The notes under the pieces: generated by a model
Seen by the model: the letters and a program-made list of their open reading frames with translations, nothing else
Told to the model about the DNA's origin: nothing
Database searches by the model: none
In this document: positions 16,511 to 25,074 of the stretch, piece after piece
Layout: every line of letters begins with the position of its first letter
How positions within the stretch are numbered: position 1 is the first letter of the stretch
Translations under genes and position numbers: made by a program
Origin: Bacteroidota bacterium
GTDB taxonomy: Bacteria; Bacteroidota; Ignavibacteria; Ignavibacteriales; SURF-24
Direction: 5' to 3'
DNA: 38,050 nucleotides
NCBI GenBank assembly: GCA_030706145.1
Contig: JAUZPB010000032.1
Span: 1-38,050, forward strand

Positions 16511-18769
16511 ATGAAAAATATTGTAAAACTTCTTGCTGCCTTTTTTTTATCTGTCATTATCTCATTTGGATATTCCTGGCCGCAAATGACTGGGAAATGG
16601 AAACATTATTTTAATCAAAATTATGTAAAAGCACTTGCTTCCAGAGGCGATACTTTGTGGATAGGTCATGACCAGGGCTTTGAGCAAAGAATTATTTCTA
16701 CAGGTAAGTTCAATTTGTTTTATACTAATAACTCCGGACTTATATCAAATTACATCAACGCAATAGCAATTGATTCTGCGGGAAATAAATGGCTCACAGT
16801 CGGAAAACAAGCTGAGATTACTGATAAGCAGGGCTTAATGAAATTTGATGGGAAAAACTGGACCGTATATACCAAAACCGATAGCGGCTACCCGATCTTT
16901 GAAAACGTATTTGCAATTGATTCTTCAGGCAAGCTCTGGATTCCTGGCCCGGAATCTGACCTTCTGATCTTCAATGGCGCTCATTGGAACTTTCTTAGTG
17001 CAAAAGGTAAGGGTGTTGCATGGAGCAGCCCTCTTTCTTTTACTATAGACAAATTTAATAATAAATGGATTGGACTTTATGACGGCCTTGTTAAATTTGA
17101 CGGAACTGACTGGAACTATTATAAACTCTCTTATGGCTTCCCATATAAAAATATTATCTATTTCCTTGTAAGTGATTCGAAAGGAAACATCTGGGGAGGA
17201 ACTAACGAAAGTGGGATCATAAGATTTGACGGGAAGTACTGGACTGAATTTAGTAAAGCGAATTCTCCCTTGCCTGCTAACGGCGTTTCGGCTCTTTACT
17301 GCGATAAGCATGATAATATCTGGATCGGATGCTGCAAATATAACTATCATGAACCAGATAGTACTTTCGGCCTTATGAAATACGATGGCACTAACTGGAC
17401 TCTTTTTAATGTTAAAAATTCACAGCTGCCGTCAAACTATATTACTGCAATTACTGAAGATGATTATGGTAATATTTGGATAGGAACAAGGAATAAAGGG
17501 CTTGTTAAATATGATGGTACTAACTGGAAATCTTATACTACATCAAATTCTTCTCTTCCTTCAAAGAACATTAAGAAAATAACTATCGACCCTAAAGGTA
17601 ACAAATGGTTCTGCTCGGATGCAGGATTAGCTGAACTGCAAGAAAATTCCTGGAGGCTCTTTGATATTGAAAATTCTGGGCTGCCAGTTAATACTGTAAA
17701 TACAGTAGCTTTCGATTCAGTTTATAATAAGTGGATTGGTACCGATAGCGGACTTGTTAAATATGATGGCAAAAACTGGAATCTGTACAATAAGTGGAAT
17801 TCCGGATTGCGCGAAAACTTTGTTTCTGCATTAACAATAGATCATAAAGGAATTATATGGATAGGTAATAACAGGTTTCAAACCGCCTATAGCCCGCCTG
17901 GCGGACTTACAAGCTTTAATGGAATAAATTGGAAAATATTTAATTCCGATAATTCTCCTCTGCCCAGGAATCTTATCTCTGCAATCAAAGTAGACTCGCA
18001 GAATAACAAATGGATAGTCTATAGCGATATGGATGAAATGGCGCCGGATCCAAAGTTAGGCCTTTATGGCCTGTTCAAGTTTAATGACTCTACATGGAAA
18101 TATTATCTTGATTATGCCGGACTTCCTATTTATGCCTTGGAATTTGATATGTCTGGTAAAATATGGGTTGGTGGAAAAAAATTCGGTCTTACTGTATTTG
18201 ATGGAAAGAGTTGGAAAAATTATTATAGAGAGAATTCTGGCCTGCCTTGCGATACTGTGACTTCAATTGCAGTTGATAAAAATGGCTATATATGGATAGG
18301 AACATTTAAAGGCCTGGCTGTAACTAATGGGGAAAACTGGCAGATCTATGACTCATTAAACTCTGAACTAAAAGCAAATATTATTAACTCACTTGCAATT
18401 GATGATTCTAATAACCTGTGGATTGCACAGATGAATAACTGGGTCTCTACTCTTAATCTTGATGGGATTTTTGTTCCTTCTGGATTATCTTCCCATGTTA
18501 GTCTAAACAAATTTTCTCTTTCACAGAACTACCCAAATCCATTTAACCCTATAACAACAATAGAATATTCAATTGCTGAAAGGGCAAATGTAGAACTAAA
18601 AATATTTAATATTCTTGGCCGTGAAATAAAAACATTGGTTAATAAAGAGCAGTTTCCAGGAAAGTACAAAGTTCTGATAAATGCCTCTTTGCTGCCGAGT
18701 GGTGTTTACATATATACTATTTGGGCTGGAGAGTTCCGGGATTCAAAGAAGCTCCTTTTGATTAAATAG
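16511..18769 (+). CDS. Type IX-secreted two-propeller protein, third paralogue
   Basis: 752 residues with a signal peptide (hydrophobic stretch LLAAFFLSVIISFGYS). About 14 reg_prop blades (about 25-650) again suggest two seven-bladed propellers, followed by a type IX sorting domain (about 663-752; LSQNYPNPFNPIT, LPSGVYIYTIWAG, ending KKLLLIK). Its first blades (GKWKHYFNQNYVKALASRGDTLWIG) are close to those of the second paralogue, indicating duplication of that gene. GGGGAG ends at 16504; the ATG at 16505 directly abuts it, so the next in-frame ATG at 16511 with 6-nt spacing is the better start. It is the last gene of this operon, since an inverted repeat overlaps its stop codon. Confidence 0.92.
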   Translation: MKNIVKLLAAFFLSVIISFGYSWPQMTGKWKHYFNQNYVKALASRGDTLWIGHDQGFEQRIISTGKFNLFYTNNSGLISNYINAIAIDSAGNKWLTVGKQAEITDKQGLMKFDGKNWTVYTKTDSGYPIFENVFAIDSSGKLWIPGPESDLLIFNGAHWNFLSAKGKGVAWSSPLSFTIDKFNNKWIGLYDGLVKFDGTDWNYYKLSYGFPYKNIIYFLVSDSKGNIWGGTNESGIIRFDGKYWTEFSKANSPLPANGVSALYCDKHDNIWIGCCKYNYHEPDSTFGLMKYDGTNWTLFNVKNSQLPSNYITAITEDDYGNIWIGTRNKGLVKYDGTNWKSYTTSNSSLPSKNIKKITIDPKGNKWFCSDAGLAELQENSWRLFDIENSGLPVNTVNTVAFDSVYNKWIGTDSGLVKYDGKNWNLYNKWNSGLRENFVSALTIDHKGIIWIGNNRFQTAYSPPGGLTSFNGINWKIFNSDNSPLPRNLISAIKVDSQNNKWIVYSDMDEMAPDPKLGLYGLFKFNDSTWKYYLDYAGLPIYALEFDMSGKIWVGGKKFGLTVFDGKSWKNYYRENSGLPCDTVTSIAVDKNGYIWIGTFKGLAVTNGENWQIYDSLNSELKANIINSLAIDDSNNLWIAQMNNWVSTLNLDGIFVPSGLSSHVSLNKFSLSQNYPNPFNPITTIEYSIAERANVELKIFNILGREIKTLVNKEQFPGKYKVLINASLLPSGVYIYTIWAGEFRDSKKLLLIK

Positions 18770-18777
18770 GGAGCTTC
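18748..18777 (+). terminator. Inverted repeat overlapping the stop codon of the third propeller gene
   Basis: GAAGCTCC (18748-18755) pairs perfectly with GGAGCTTC (18770-18777), enclosing the TAG stop in its loop. The T-run comes late (TATTTTTAC about 10 nt further), so termination efficiency is uncertain. Confidence 0.5.
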
Positions 18778-18894
18778 GCAGCAAACTATTTTTACCTGTA
18801 AATAAAAAATGGACTTTTTTTTAAGTAGCAGAATGTAATTCGAAAAACAAGGGAAGGCATCCGGTTTGTAATTGACAAAATCTAAAGATTATAT

Positions 18895-18933
18895 GCGCTT
18901 ATACCAGATAAAAAATATATCCGATATAAGCGC
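18895..18933 (-). terminator. Hairpin between the propeller operon and the MCP remnant
   Basis: GCGCTTATA (18895-18903) pairs with TATAAGCGC (18925-18933), and the loop can partly pair further. It lies just beyond the ancestral stop of the minus-strand chemotaxis receptor, whose terminator it probably was. On the plus strand it is followed by CTTTTCT, so it could also stop transcription from the propeller genes. Nothing coding was seen in 18778-18987. Confidence 0.5.
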
Positions 18934-18945
18934 CTTTTCTAGATC

Positions 18946-18975
18946 TTAACTTTTTATAACTTAACTTTTTCTAAA
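18946..18975 (+). repeat. 15-bp tandem duplication
   Basis: TTAACTTTTTATAAC (18946-18960) is followed immediately by TTAACTTTTTCTAAA (18961-18975), matching at 13 of 15 positions. Confidence 0.6.
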
Positions 18976-18987
18976 TCCTAATTACTT

Positions 18988-19573
18988 CTATATCTTTTCC
19001 CATTCCAAATACTGATCCTCGTTGTTCAGATTTAACAGGGGAAAGTTTTCCTCAGCTTTTTGCCGGAGCATTTATATGCATTACTTTATTTCTTGTTACT
19101 AGATTATTTGTCCTGCTCTTTTTTCTTACTTCTGAAGCAACTACAGCAAACCCTTTCCCATGCTCCCCGGCTCTTGCTGCTTCTATTGCTGCATTTAGTG
19201 CAAGCAGGTCGGTCTGCCTTGCTATTTCTTCTATTTCAGCAAAGGCTACTCACTGTACAAGTGGCCTGCTTATTTTATTTGCGATGAATAAACCGATTAT
19301 CATTGAACCTGTAATGCCTAGAATGATCAAAATGACCATTACTTTTGTAGCTGTATTTGCAATATCTGTGTTATCATCAGAAGTCTTTTGTGCTACTTCC
19401 AGTTTTAATTCTTTGATCTGGTCAAGATTTTCCTGAATTGCTTTTGCGCTCCTTAACATTTCTCCATTTAGTAAAGCAAATGCTTCCTTGAAAAACCAGT
19501 GACTGCAAACTCCGAAAATTTTATAAACATTACATAGCAATAAAATGTGGCTTCTCGGAAAAAATATTGACAA
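18988..19573 (-). pseudogene. Decayed methyl-accepting chemotaxis protein
   Basis: Three conserved pieces of a chemoreceptor remain in order on the minus strand. First (down to 19253) is the end of a ligand domain with a TM helix running into the start of HAMP: VILIILGITGSMIIGLFIANKISRPLV. An in-frame TGA (19250-19252) follows. Directly after it comes the signalling-hairpin tip, [20 protein letters not shown] ... [17 protein letters not shown] (about 19125-19240), without the HAMP and methylation helix that should lie between. The frame is then lost. A shifted frame at 18988-19065 keeps a natural receptor C-terminus, EENFPLLNLNNEDQYLEWEKI, then stop; its last five residues resemble a CheR-docking xWExF pentapeptide. 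A full receptor would be over 500 residues, so several internal deletions, a stop and a frameshift have inactivated it. The 5' limit is uncertain. Confidence 0.88.
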
Positions 19574-19601
19574 AAATAAAAAATTTTTAATCCGCCTTAT
19601 A

Positions 19602-19636
19602 TTTTCTTTTTTTCTTCTTTTTTTTCTTCCTCTTTT
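19602..19636 (+). other. 35-nt pure pyrimidine tract upstream of the histidine-kinase gene
   Basis: An unbroken run of T and C, mostly T, lies between the chemoreceptor remnant and the kinase start. It is the longest low-complexity tract in the window. Confidence 0.7.
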
Positions 19637-19664
19637 ATATCTTTGACGAATCTATAATATCGGA

Positions 19665-22355
19665 ATGTTTATGGACTTTACCGGCAGAACAATACTCGTT
19701 GTTGAAGATGAGGCCATTATAGCCATGACTGAAAAACTGTGCCTGCAAAAGGAAGGTTATCTGGTCAGGCATGTCTTTAGGGGTGAAGACGCAGTTAAAA
19801 CCGTAAATGAAAACCCTGATCAAATAGACCTTATTTTAATGGATATTGATCTTGGACGCGGTATGAATGGAACTGAAGCTGCAAAGCTAATTCTTGATCA
19901 ATATGATATCCCTATTCTATTCCTCTCCTCTCACACCGAGAAACACATTGTTGAACTGACCGAAAAAATAACCAATTATGGGTATGTCGTAAAAGGCTCG
20001 GGTGAAACAGTTCTGCTTACTTCCATAAAAATGGCTTTTAAACTCTTCCTTGCCAAAACTGAGGCACTTAAACAAGAAACTATTTCTTATGAGACTGCTC
20101 AAAACCTGGCTATTACTGTCCAGTCAATCGGCGATGGCGTAATTGCTACAGACATAAATGGATGCGTAACAAGGATGAACCCAGTAGCTGAACTGCTCTG
20201 CGGCTGGAAACTTGAGGATGCTACGGGTAAGCCCCTTAGTGAAGTATTTAATATTATTAATGCTAAAACACGTCAAAAGGTAGACAATCCTGTCGAAAAA
20301 GTACTCAAAACCGGACAAAAAGTTGGCCTCGCAAACCATACTGTCCTTGTATCCAAAGACGGAAAGGAATATCATATCTTTGATAGTGCAGCTCCTATTC
20401 GCAATAAAAGCGGGGTGACCTTTGGAGTTGTACTAGTCTTTGCTGATGTTACTGAAAAATACAAAAAAGAGGAAAGATTAAGGGAAAATGAGGAACGACT
20501 CCGCTTTGCTCTGGAAGGTACAAACGATGGTCTCTGGGATATTAATATTAAGACTGATGAAGTATACCTGAGCCCCCGCGGATGTGAACTCCTTGGTTAT
20601 AAACCTTCTGAATTCTTTGAAACTGTGAAAGTATGGAGCGACCTGATCTATGAGGAGGACCGTAGCGAGACTAATGAAAAACTCCTCAAATATCAAAAAA
20701 AAGAATCTGAAATATTCGAAGTTGAACATCGCTTAAAAACCAAGTCAGGAACTTTTAAATGGTTCCTCTCCAGAGGTAAGGCTGTCTCTTTTGATGAAGA
20801 TGGAAATCCTCTGCGCATGACAGGCACTCATACCGATATCTCCCAGCGAAAAGAGGCTGAAGAGGCTCTCAAAGAAAGTGAACAGAGGTTTAGAACTTTG
20901 GTCGAAAATGCCCCGGTCCCCCTTACCGTTGCCAGAAATGGCGTTACTGTTTACTCCAATATCATTTTTGCTAAACTGCTTGGCTTTGATAATGTTGAGG
21001 AGATACTTGAAAAACATTTGGGTGATTATATAGCCCCGGAATGCAAAGCTATGGCTAGAGAAATCGTCCAAAAACGCGAAAAAGGGGAAGATGCACCGAA
21101 AAATTATGAAATTACTGCAATGAGGAAAACAGGTGAAAAGGTCCAGGTTTATATTCAAACTAACCGCATAAAAATGCCAGATGGCTTAACCTATACTATT
21201 GCTTCTTTTACAGACCTTACTGAATATTATAAAATGACCGAGGCCCTCCGCCAGAGCGAGGAGCGACTTAGATTCGTTATGGAAGGCGGCAATTTGGGAT
21301 TCTGGGATTGGAATATTGAAACTGACGAAGTCTATCGCAATGAGCAATGGGCTACTATGCTTGGCTATACATTTGAAGAACTTAGAAATACCGTCAAACA
21401 GTGGCAGGACTTTATTCATCCTGATGACAAAGAAAGAGCTTGGCAGTCCATTTTGGACCTGCTTGAGGGAAGAACCAAATTCCATAAAATTGAATATAGA
21501 CTGCAGACTAAATCAGGCGATTATAAGTGGATCTATGACCGGGCAATGATCACTATGCGCAATTCGGAGGGAAAACCAATCCGTATGAGCGGAACTCATG
21601 TCGATATTACAAGAAGAAAAGTCAACGAAATTAGACTCCACTATTACACTGAGGAACTTAAAGCTTCAAATGCAGTCAAAGATAAATTCTTCTCAATAAT
21701 TTCACATGACCTGAAAGGGCCTTTCATGGGATTTCTGGGACTTACTGAGGAATTAGCAAATAATATTGATTCCTTGGAAAAAAACGATATCTCTGAAGTC
21801 GCTGCTGTAATGCACAATTCGGCAAAAAAAACATATGAACTCCTAAATAACCTTCTGGAGTGGTCAAGACTTCAGACTGGAAGATTTCAATATAATCCCG
21901 AGCCACTGGATCTGTTTTCAGAAGCAGAGGATATTACAAGGCTTTTCTCTTCGGCTGTCGCACACAAATCTATCAGTATCCATAATAATATTACTAAAAA
22001 CTTGTTCGTTAATACAGACCGGAATGCTCTGCAGACCATCCTAAGAAACCTCGTCGATAACGCTATAAAGTTCTCTAATGAAGGAGGAAAGATTACTATA
22101 AACTCTTTGAGAACAAATGGCTCAGTTCAACTCTCAGTTGCAGATTCTGGCATAGGCATGAGTAAAGATAAACTTGAAGAATTGTTAAATGCACATTCAG
22201 GCCTAACAACTAGAGGGACTAAAGGCGAAAAAGGCTCAGGACTTGGACTTTCATTGGTCCAGGACCTTGTAAGAAGGTGCAAGGGTGAGCTTATTATAAA
22301 AAGTGAGGAAAACAAAGGGACTGAATTTATATTTACACTTCCGAATAGTTTCTGA
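19665..22355 (+). CDS. Receiver / multi-PAS / histidine kinase
   Basis: 896 residues with no TM segment, so a soluble cytoplasmic sensor. An N-terminal receiver domain (about 5-120) has phosphoacceptor D60 in LILMDIDL, the acidic VVEDEA, the T/S position in FLSSHTEK and lysine in YVVKGSG. Four PAS domains follow (about 145-262, 275-392, 400-520, 530-648), two ending in clear PAC segments (MTGTHTDISQRK, MSGTHVDITRRK). The HisKA domain has the phosphorylatable H681 in SIISHDLKGPF. The ATPase domain shows the N box NLVDNAIKFSNEGG, G1 ADSGIGM and G2 GEKGSGLGLSLV, so the kinase should be active. There is no C-terminal receiver and no response-regulator gene beside it; the N-terminal receiver may accept phosphate from another kinase. 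Start is ATG 19665 or, with a weak GGA at better spacing, ATG 19671. Confidence 0.93.
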   Translation: MFMDFTGRTILVVEDEAIIAMTEKLCLQKEGYLVRHVFRGEDAVKTVNENPDQIDLILMDIDLGRGMNGTEAAKLILDQYDIPILFLSSHTEKHIVELTEKITNYGYVVKGSGETVLLTSIKMAFKLFLAKTEALKQETISYETAQNLAITVQSIGDGVIATDINGCVTRMNPVAELLCGWKLEDATGKPLSEVFNIINAKTRQKVDNPVEKVLKTGQKVGLANHTVLVSKDGKEYHIFDSAAPIRNKSGVTFGVVLVFADVTEKYKKEERLRENEERLRFALEGTNDGLWDINIKTDEVYLSPRGCELLGYKPSEFFETVKVWSDLIYEEDRSETNEKLLKYQKKESEIFEVEHRLKTKSGTFKWFLSRGKAVSFDEDGNPLRMTGTHTDISQRKEAEEALKESEQRFRTLVENAPVPLTVARNGVTVYSNIIFAKLLGFDNVEEILEKHLGDYIAPECKAMAREIVQKREKGEDAPKNYEITAMRKTGEKVQVYIQTNRIKMPDGLTYTIASFTDLTEYYKMTEALRQSEERLRFVMEGGNLGFWDWNIETDEVYRNEQWATMLGYTFEELRNTVKQWQDFIHPDDKERAWQSILDLLEGRTKFHKIEYRLQTKSGDYKWIYDRAMITMRNSEGKPIRMSGTHVDITRRKVNEIRLHYYTEELKASNAVKDKFFSIISHDLKGPFMGFLGLTEELANNIDSLEKNDISEVAAVMHNSAKKTYELLNNLLEWSRLQTGRFQYNPEPLDLFSEAEDITRLFSSAVAHKSISIHNNITKNLFVNTDRNALQTILRNLVDNAIKFSNEGGKITINSLRTNGSVQLSVADSGIGMSKDKLEELLNAHSGLTTRGTKGEKGSGLGLSLVQDLVRRCKGELIIKSEENKGTEFIFTLPNSF

Positions 22356-22384
22356 AATACCTTCAGAAATTTATTTTCTCTTTG
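22349..22384 (+). terminator. Intrinsic terminator overlapping the histidine-kinase stop codon
   Basis: TTTCTGAA (22349-22356) pairs with TTCAGAAA (22362-22369) around a 5-nt loop, followed by TTTATTTTCTCTTT. The TGA stop is within the left arm. It separates the kinase from the convergent rtcB gene. Confidence 0.8.
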
Positions 22385-22393
22385 TCTTCTTCT

Positions 22394-23845
22394 TTACCCC
22401 TTTATGACGCCAACGGGCCTTATCTTAGCTACTTTCAGCGTTATACCTGAATTATGCATAACATCAACAACATTGGAGACATCTTTGTATGCCTCGGGCA
22501 TTTCTTCAGCAATGGTTTTAATTCCTTTTGCTTCAATAGCAATTCCTTTTTTGTTAAGCTCGCTTATTATGTCCCTTCCTTTTGCTGCCTTTAATGCCTG
22601 ATGCCTGCTTTGCATCCTTCCTGCTCCATGGCATGAGCTTCCGAAGGTCTCTTGCATTGCTTTTTCTGTGCCTGCTGCTACAAACGAATATCTTCCCATA
22701 TCTCCAGGAATAAGTACAGGCTGCCCATATTCTTTATATTTTAAGGGGATAAGCGGATTGCCTGGTGCAAATGCTCTTGTTGCTCCTTTGCGGTGAACAC
22801 AAACTTTCTTTTTCTTGCCATCAATTTCATGCTCTTCTATCTTTGCTATATTATGACATACATCATAAATGAGATTAAACCCAAGCTCAGCTTCACTCAT
22901 ATTAAATGTTTCCATAAATGACTTTTTTGCAAGGTGCATTATTATTTGGCGGTTGTTCCATGCAAAGTTTGCTGCTGCCTGCATTGCTGATAAGTATGCT
23001 TCACCTTCTTTTGACTTTACAGGCGCACATGCAAGCTGCCTGTCTGGAAGCGAGAACCCATACTTGCTCTCAGATTTCATAAGTACTTTCAGATAGTCAT
23101 CACAGACCTGATAACCAAGTCCTCTTGAACCTGTATGTATTAGCACAACTATTTGTCCTTTGAACATTCCAAATGCTTTTGCAGTATCTTCATCATAAAT
23201 ATTATCTACTACATCAACTTCAAGAAAATGATTACCCGATCCAAGTGTGCCTGCTTGATCTAATCCTCTTTCAATTGCTCGTTCACTTACTGCCTCTGGA
23301 TCGGCATTCTTAAGCTTGCCCGACTCTTCTGTAAAATATGTATCTTCTTCTTTCCCAAATCCATTTTCAATTGCCCAGTATGCTCCATCCCGCAGTATTT
23401 TCTTCATATCTTTTGAAGAAACCTTCTTTATCGCTCCGCTTGCTCCAACACCCGTGGGAATGTTACGGAAAAGATTTTCTACAAGTTTCCCAATCCTCTT
23501 TTCCAGAGGTCTATATTCCAGAGATGTTGCTATAAGCCTTACTCCACAATTGATGTCATAACCTACACCACCTGGAGAAATTACACCTTCATTTATGTCA
23601 GTTGCTGCAACTCCTCCTATCGGAAATCCATAACCCCAGTGTATATCCGGCATTGCAAGACTGTATTTCTGTATCCCCGGAAGATGGGCAACATTTATTA
23701 CCTGCTTTATTGCCTCATCATTCTGAAGATCTTCAATCATTTCTTTTGATATGTATATTCTGCCTGGTACTCTCATCCCGCCAAATGGTGAAATCTCCCA
23801 GAGCTCGTTTCCGATCTTATTAAGGTTTATTCCATTTATTATCAT
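22394..23845 (-). CDS. rtcB: tRNA-splicing / RNA-repair ligase RtcB
   Basis: GTP- and Mn-dependent ligase that joins 2',3'-cyclic phosphate (or 3'-phosphate) and 5'-OH RNA ends in tRNA splicing or RNA repair. The 483 residues match the normal family length. Visible motifs include MPDIHWGYGFPIGGVAA, GVISPGGVGYDINCGVRL with the metal-binding Cys, LGSGNHFLEV, LIHTGSRGLGYQV, and GSSCHGAGR containing the His that is guanylylated. The ATG at 23843-23845 overlaps the archease TGA as ATGA, so the two are translationally coupled. No RtcR regulator or RtcA cyclase gene is next to it. There is no sign of damage. Confidence 0.97.
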   Translation of the reverse strand: MIINGINLNKIGNELWEISPFGGMRVPGRIYISKEMIEDLQNDEAIKQVINVAHLPGIQKYSLAMPDIHWGYGFPIGGVAATDINEGVISPGGVGYDINCGVRLIATSLEYRPLEKRIGKLVENLFRNIPTGVGASGAIKKVSSKDMKKILRDGAYWAIENGFGKEEDTYFTEESGKLKNADPEAVSERAIERGLDQAGTLGSGNHFLEVDVVDNIYDEDTAKAFGMFKGQIVVLIHTGSRGLGYQVCDDYLKVLMKSESKYGFSLPDRQLACAPVKSKEGEAYLSAMQAAANFAWNNRQIIMHLAKKSFMETFNMSEAELGFNLIYDVCHNIAKIEEHEIDGKKKKVCVHRKGATRAFAPGNPLIPLKYKEYGQPVLIPGDMGRYSFVAAGTEKAMQETFGSSCHGAGRMQSRHQALKAAKGRDIISELNKKGIAIEAKGIKTIAEEMPEAYKDVSNVVDVMHNSGITLKVAKIRPVGVIKG

Positions 23846-24273
23846 ATATCAAACACTATTATTGTGACTAATTGGTTATCCCTTTTTTCTATACTCATCT
23901 GATGAAACGTTACAGCTTTTATTTCTTCTTTTATGTTGTGATGAACTGAAAGAGCTTCACCAGAAACCGTTGCCTTAAGATGCATTCTTCCTTTTGCATT
24001 TTCCTCTTCAATAGTAAGCTTTTGTATTGAATGAAATATCCACTTTCGTGCAGAAAGCTGAAAATTTAATTCACTGACAAAACTCACTAGGAGTTCTTCA
24101 AGAGTATCTTCATAAATAAAAATATCTTTTTTTTCAGGCTTAACTGTTTCAAAGTCATCTGTGACTGAATTTTTCCATGCAAGAGCAGCTCCAATAAAAA
24201 GCTCCTCGATTGTATCGGCACTTACTTCAAAGGCTATATCTGCTGTATGATCTACTAAATTATAACTAAACAT
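23842..24273 (-). CDS. Archease, RtcB activating cofactor
   Basis: 143-residue archease-family protein. The family speeds RtcB guanylylation and allows multiple turnovers (established). The N-terminus YNLVDHTADIAFEVSADTIEELFIGAA contains the conserved DHTAD motif with the metal-binding aspartate, and the C-terminal VTFHQMSIEKRDNQLVTIIVFDI fits the final conserved strands. It lies upstream of rtcB with a 4-bp ATGA overlap, the usual order for this pair. It starts 162 bp from the divergent DpsL gene, so the promoters of both face away from a shared gap. Confidence 0.93.
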   Translation of the reverse strand: MFSYNLVDHTADIAFEVSADTIEELFIGAALAWKNSVTDDFETVKPEKKDIFIYEDTLEELLVSFVSELNFQLSARKWIFHSIQKLTIEEENAKGRMHLKATVSGEALSVHHNIKEEIKAVTFHQMSIEKRDNQLVTIIVFDI

Positions 24274-24358
24274 GTGTAAACATTTTTTTTATTAAGATAA
24301 TATTAACTTACAAAAGATCTGCCCTTATTCAATGTCATTTTATTGGTGATTTAACCAT

Positions 24359-24387
24359 TTGACAATTACCTGCTTTCTTTTTATTTA
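24359..24387 (+). promoter_or_regulatory. Candidate promoter of the DpsL-ferredoxin operon
   Basis: TTGACA at 24359-24364 is a perfect -35 hexamer. Seventeen bases later lies TATTTA (24382-24387), a poor -10; TTAATA a few bases further is an alternative with longer spacing. It is 49-77 bp upstream of the DpsL start codon. I see no clear OxyR-type half-sites here. Confidence 0.4.
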
Positions 24388-24435
24388 ATAAATGATATTT
24401 CGAACCCAATGAATTAAATGAAAGGAGCGATATTG

Positions 24436-25059
24436 ATGGATACTACGAAGAAACATGCTACAGGTAAGGTCAAGGCCGGTGATACTTCTAAAAGGGTTGG
24501 TATCGAAGTTATTGAAGCCAAGGGCCTTGAGGTAAAAAACCTTGTCGAAAAGCTTATTGATGCTGCCGGTGCTGAATTTACAACTTATTATTACTATACT
24601 ATTCTTAGAATGCATCTTGCTGGACATGAAGACTATAAAGAAATTACTGAGGATGCAAGATTAGAGGATCGTGCCCATTTTGAACTTATTGTCCCTCGTA
24701 TCTATGAACTTGGAGGTGAAATTCCACACGATATTAGGGTATTTGCCGATAGGGCTGGCTGCCCCGATGCTTTCTTGCCCGAAAGCCCAAGCGCTGAAAA
24801 TATATTGAAGGTCTTACTCGAAGCTGAAAGATGTGCTATAAGAACATGGACTGAAATATGTGAAATTACTTTCGGAAAGGATTTCCGCACTTTCGATATG
24901 GCCTCACGCATCCTTCAGGAGGAAATTGAACATGAAGCTTGGTTTATCGAACTCCTTAGTTTTGAAAAGGATGGTATTGGTACTCCTTCGGGCCACTTCC
25001 GCCGCGGTAACCCAGGTGAGGCTCCATATAGCAAAAACAGAGGATTTTATAACCCGTAA
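24436..25059 (+). CDS. DpsL / thioferritin-like iron-storage and DNA-protection protein
   Basis: 207 residues of the Dps-like (DpsL) branch of ferritin-like proteins, which oxidise Fe(II) with peroxide and store the ferric core. Four-helix-bundle metal motifs are visible: E47 in [15 protein letters not shown] at 77-81, E131 in EAERC, and EEIEHEAW at 162-169. The paired cysteines C133 and C142 ([12 protein letters not shown]) are characteristic of DpsL and set it apart from classical Dps. Basic N- and C-terminal tails ([27 protein letters not shown]) could touch DNA. An AAAGGAG at 24420-24426 precedes the ATG at 24436, so the ATG at 24418 is rejected. A ferredoxin gene follows after 15 bp and a peroxide regulon lies next to it, consistent with a peroxide-defence role. 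Confidence 0.9.
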   Translation: MDTTKKHATGKVKAGDTSKRVGIEVIEAKGLEVKNLVEKLIDAAGAEFTTYYYYTILRMHLAGHEDYKEITEDARLEDRAHFELIVPRIYELGGEIPHDIRVFADRAGCPDAFLPESPSAENILKVLLEAERCAIRTWTEICEITFGKDFRTFDMASRILQEEIEHEAWFIELLSFEKDGIGTPSGHFRRGNPGEAPYSKNRGFYNP

Positions 25060-25074
25060 AGAATTATTATTCTC

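Noticed and set aside
18872-18894. Vegetative promoter with TTGACA at 18872
   Set aside because: No -10 box at 16-18 bp; the nearest TTATAT is only 11 bp away and no gene follows.
19060-19287. Plus-strand 75-residue Leu-rich frame
   Set aside because: It is antisense to the chemoreceptor remnant, whose conserved hairpin residues explain the sequence.
20745-21485. Minus-strand reading frames within the histidine kinase
   Set aside because: Composition is Phe/Ser-rich antisense of PAS coding sequence; the plus-strand protein explains the region completely.
24385-24627. Minus-strand 80-residue frame over the DpsL start
   Set aside because: Antisense of a conserved ferritin-like gene; no independent support.
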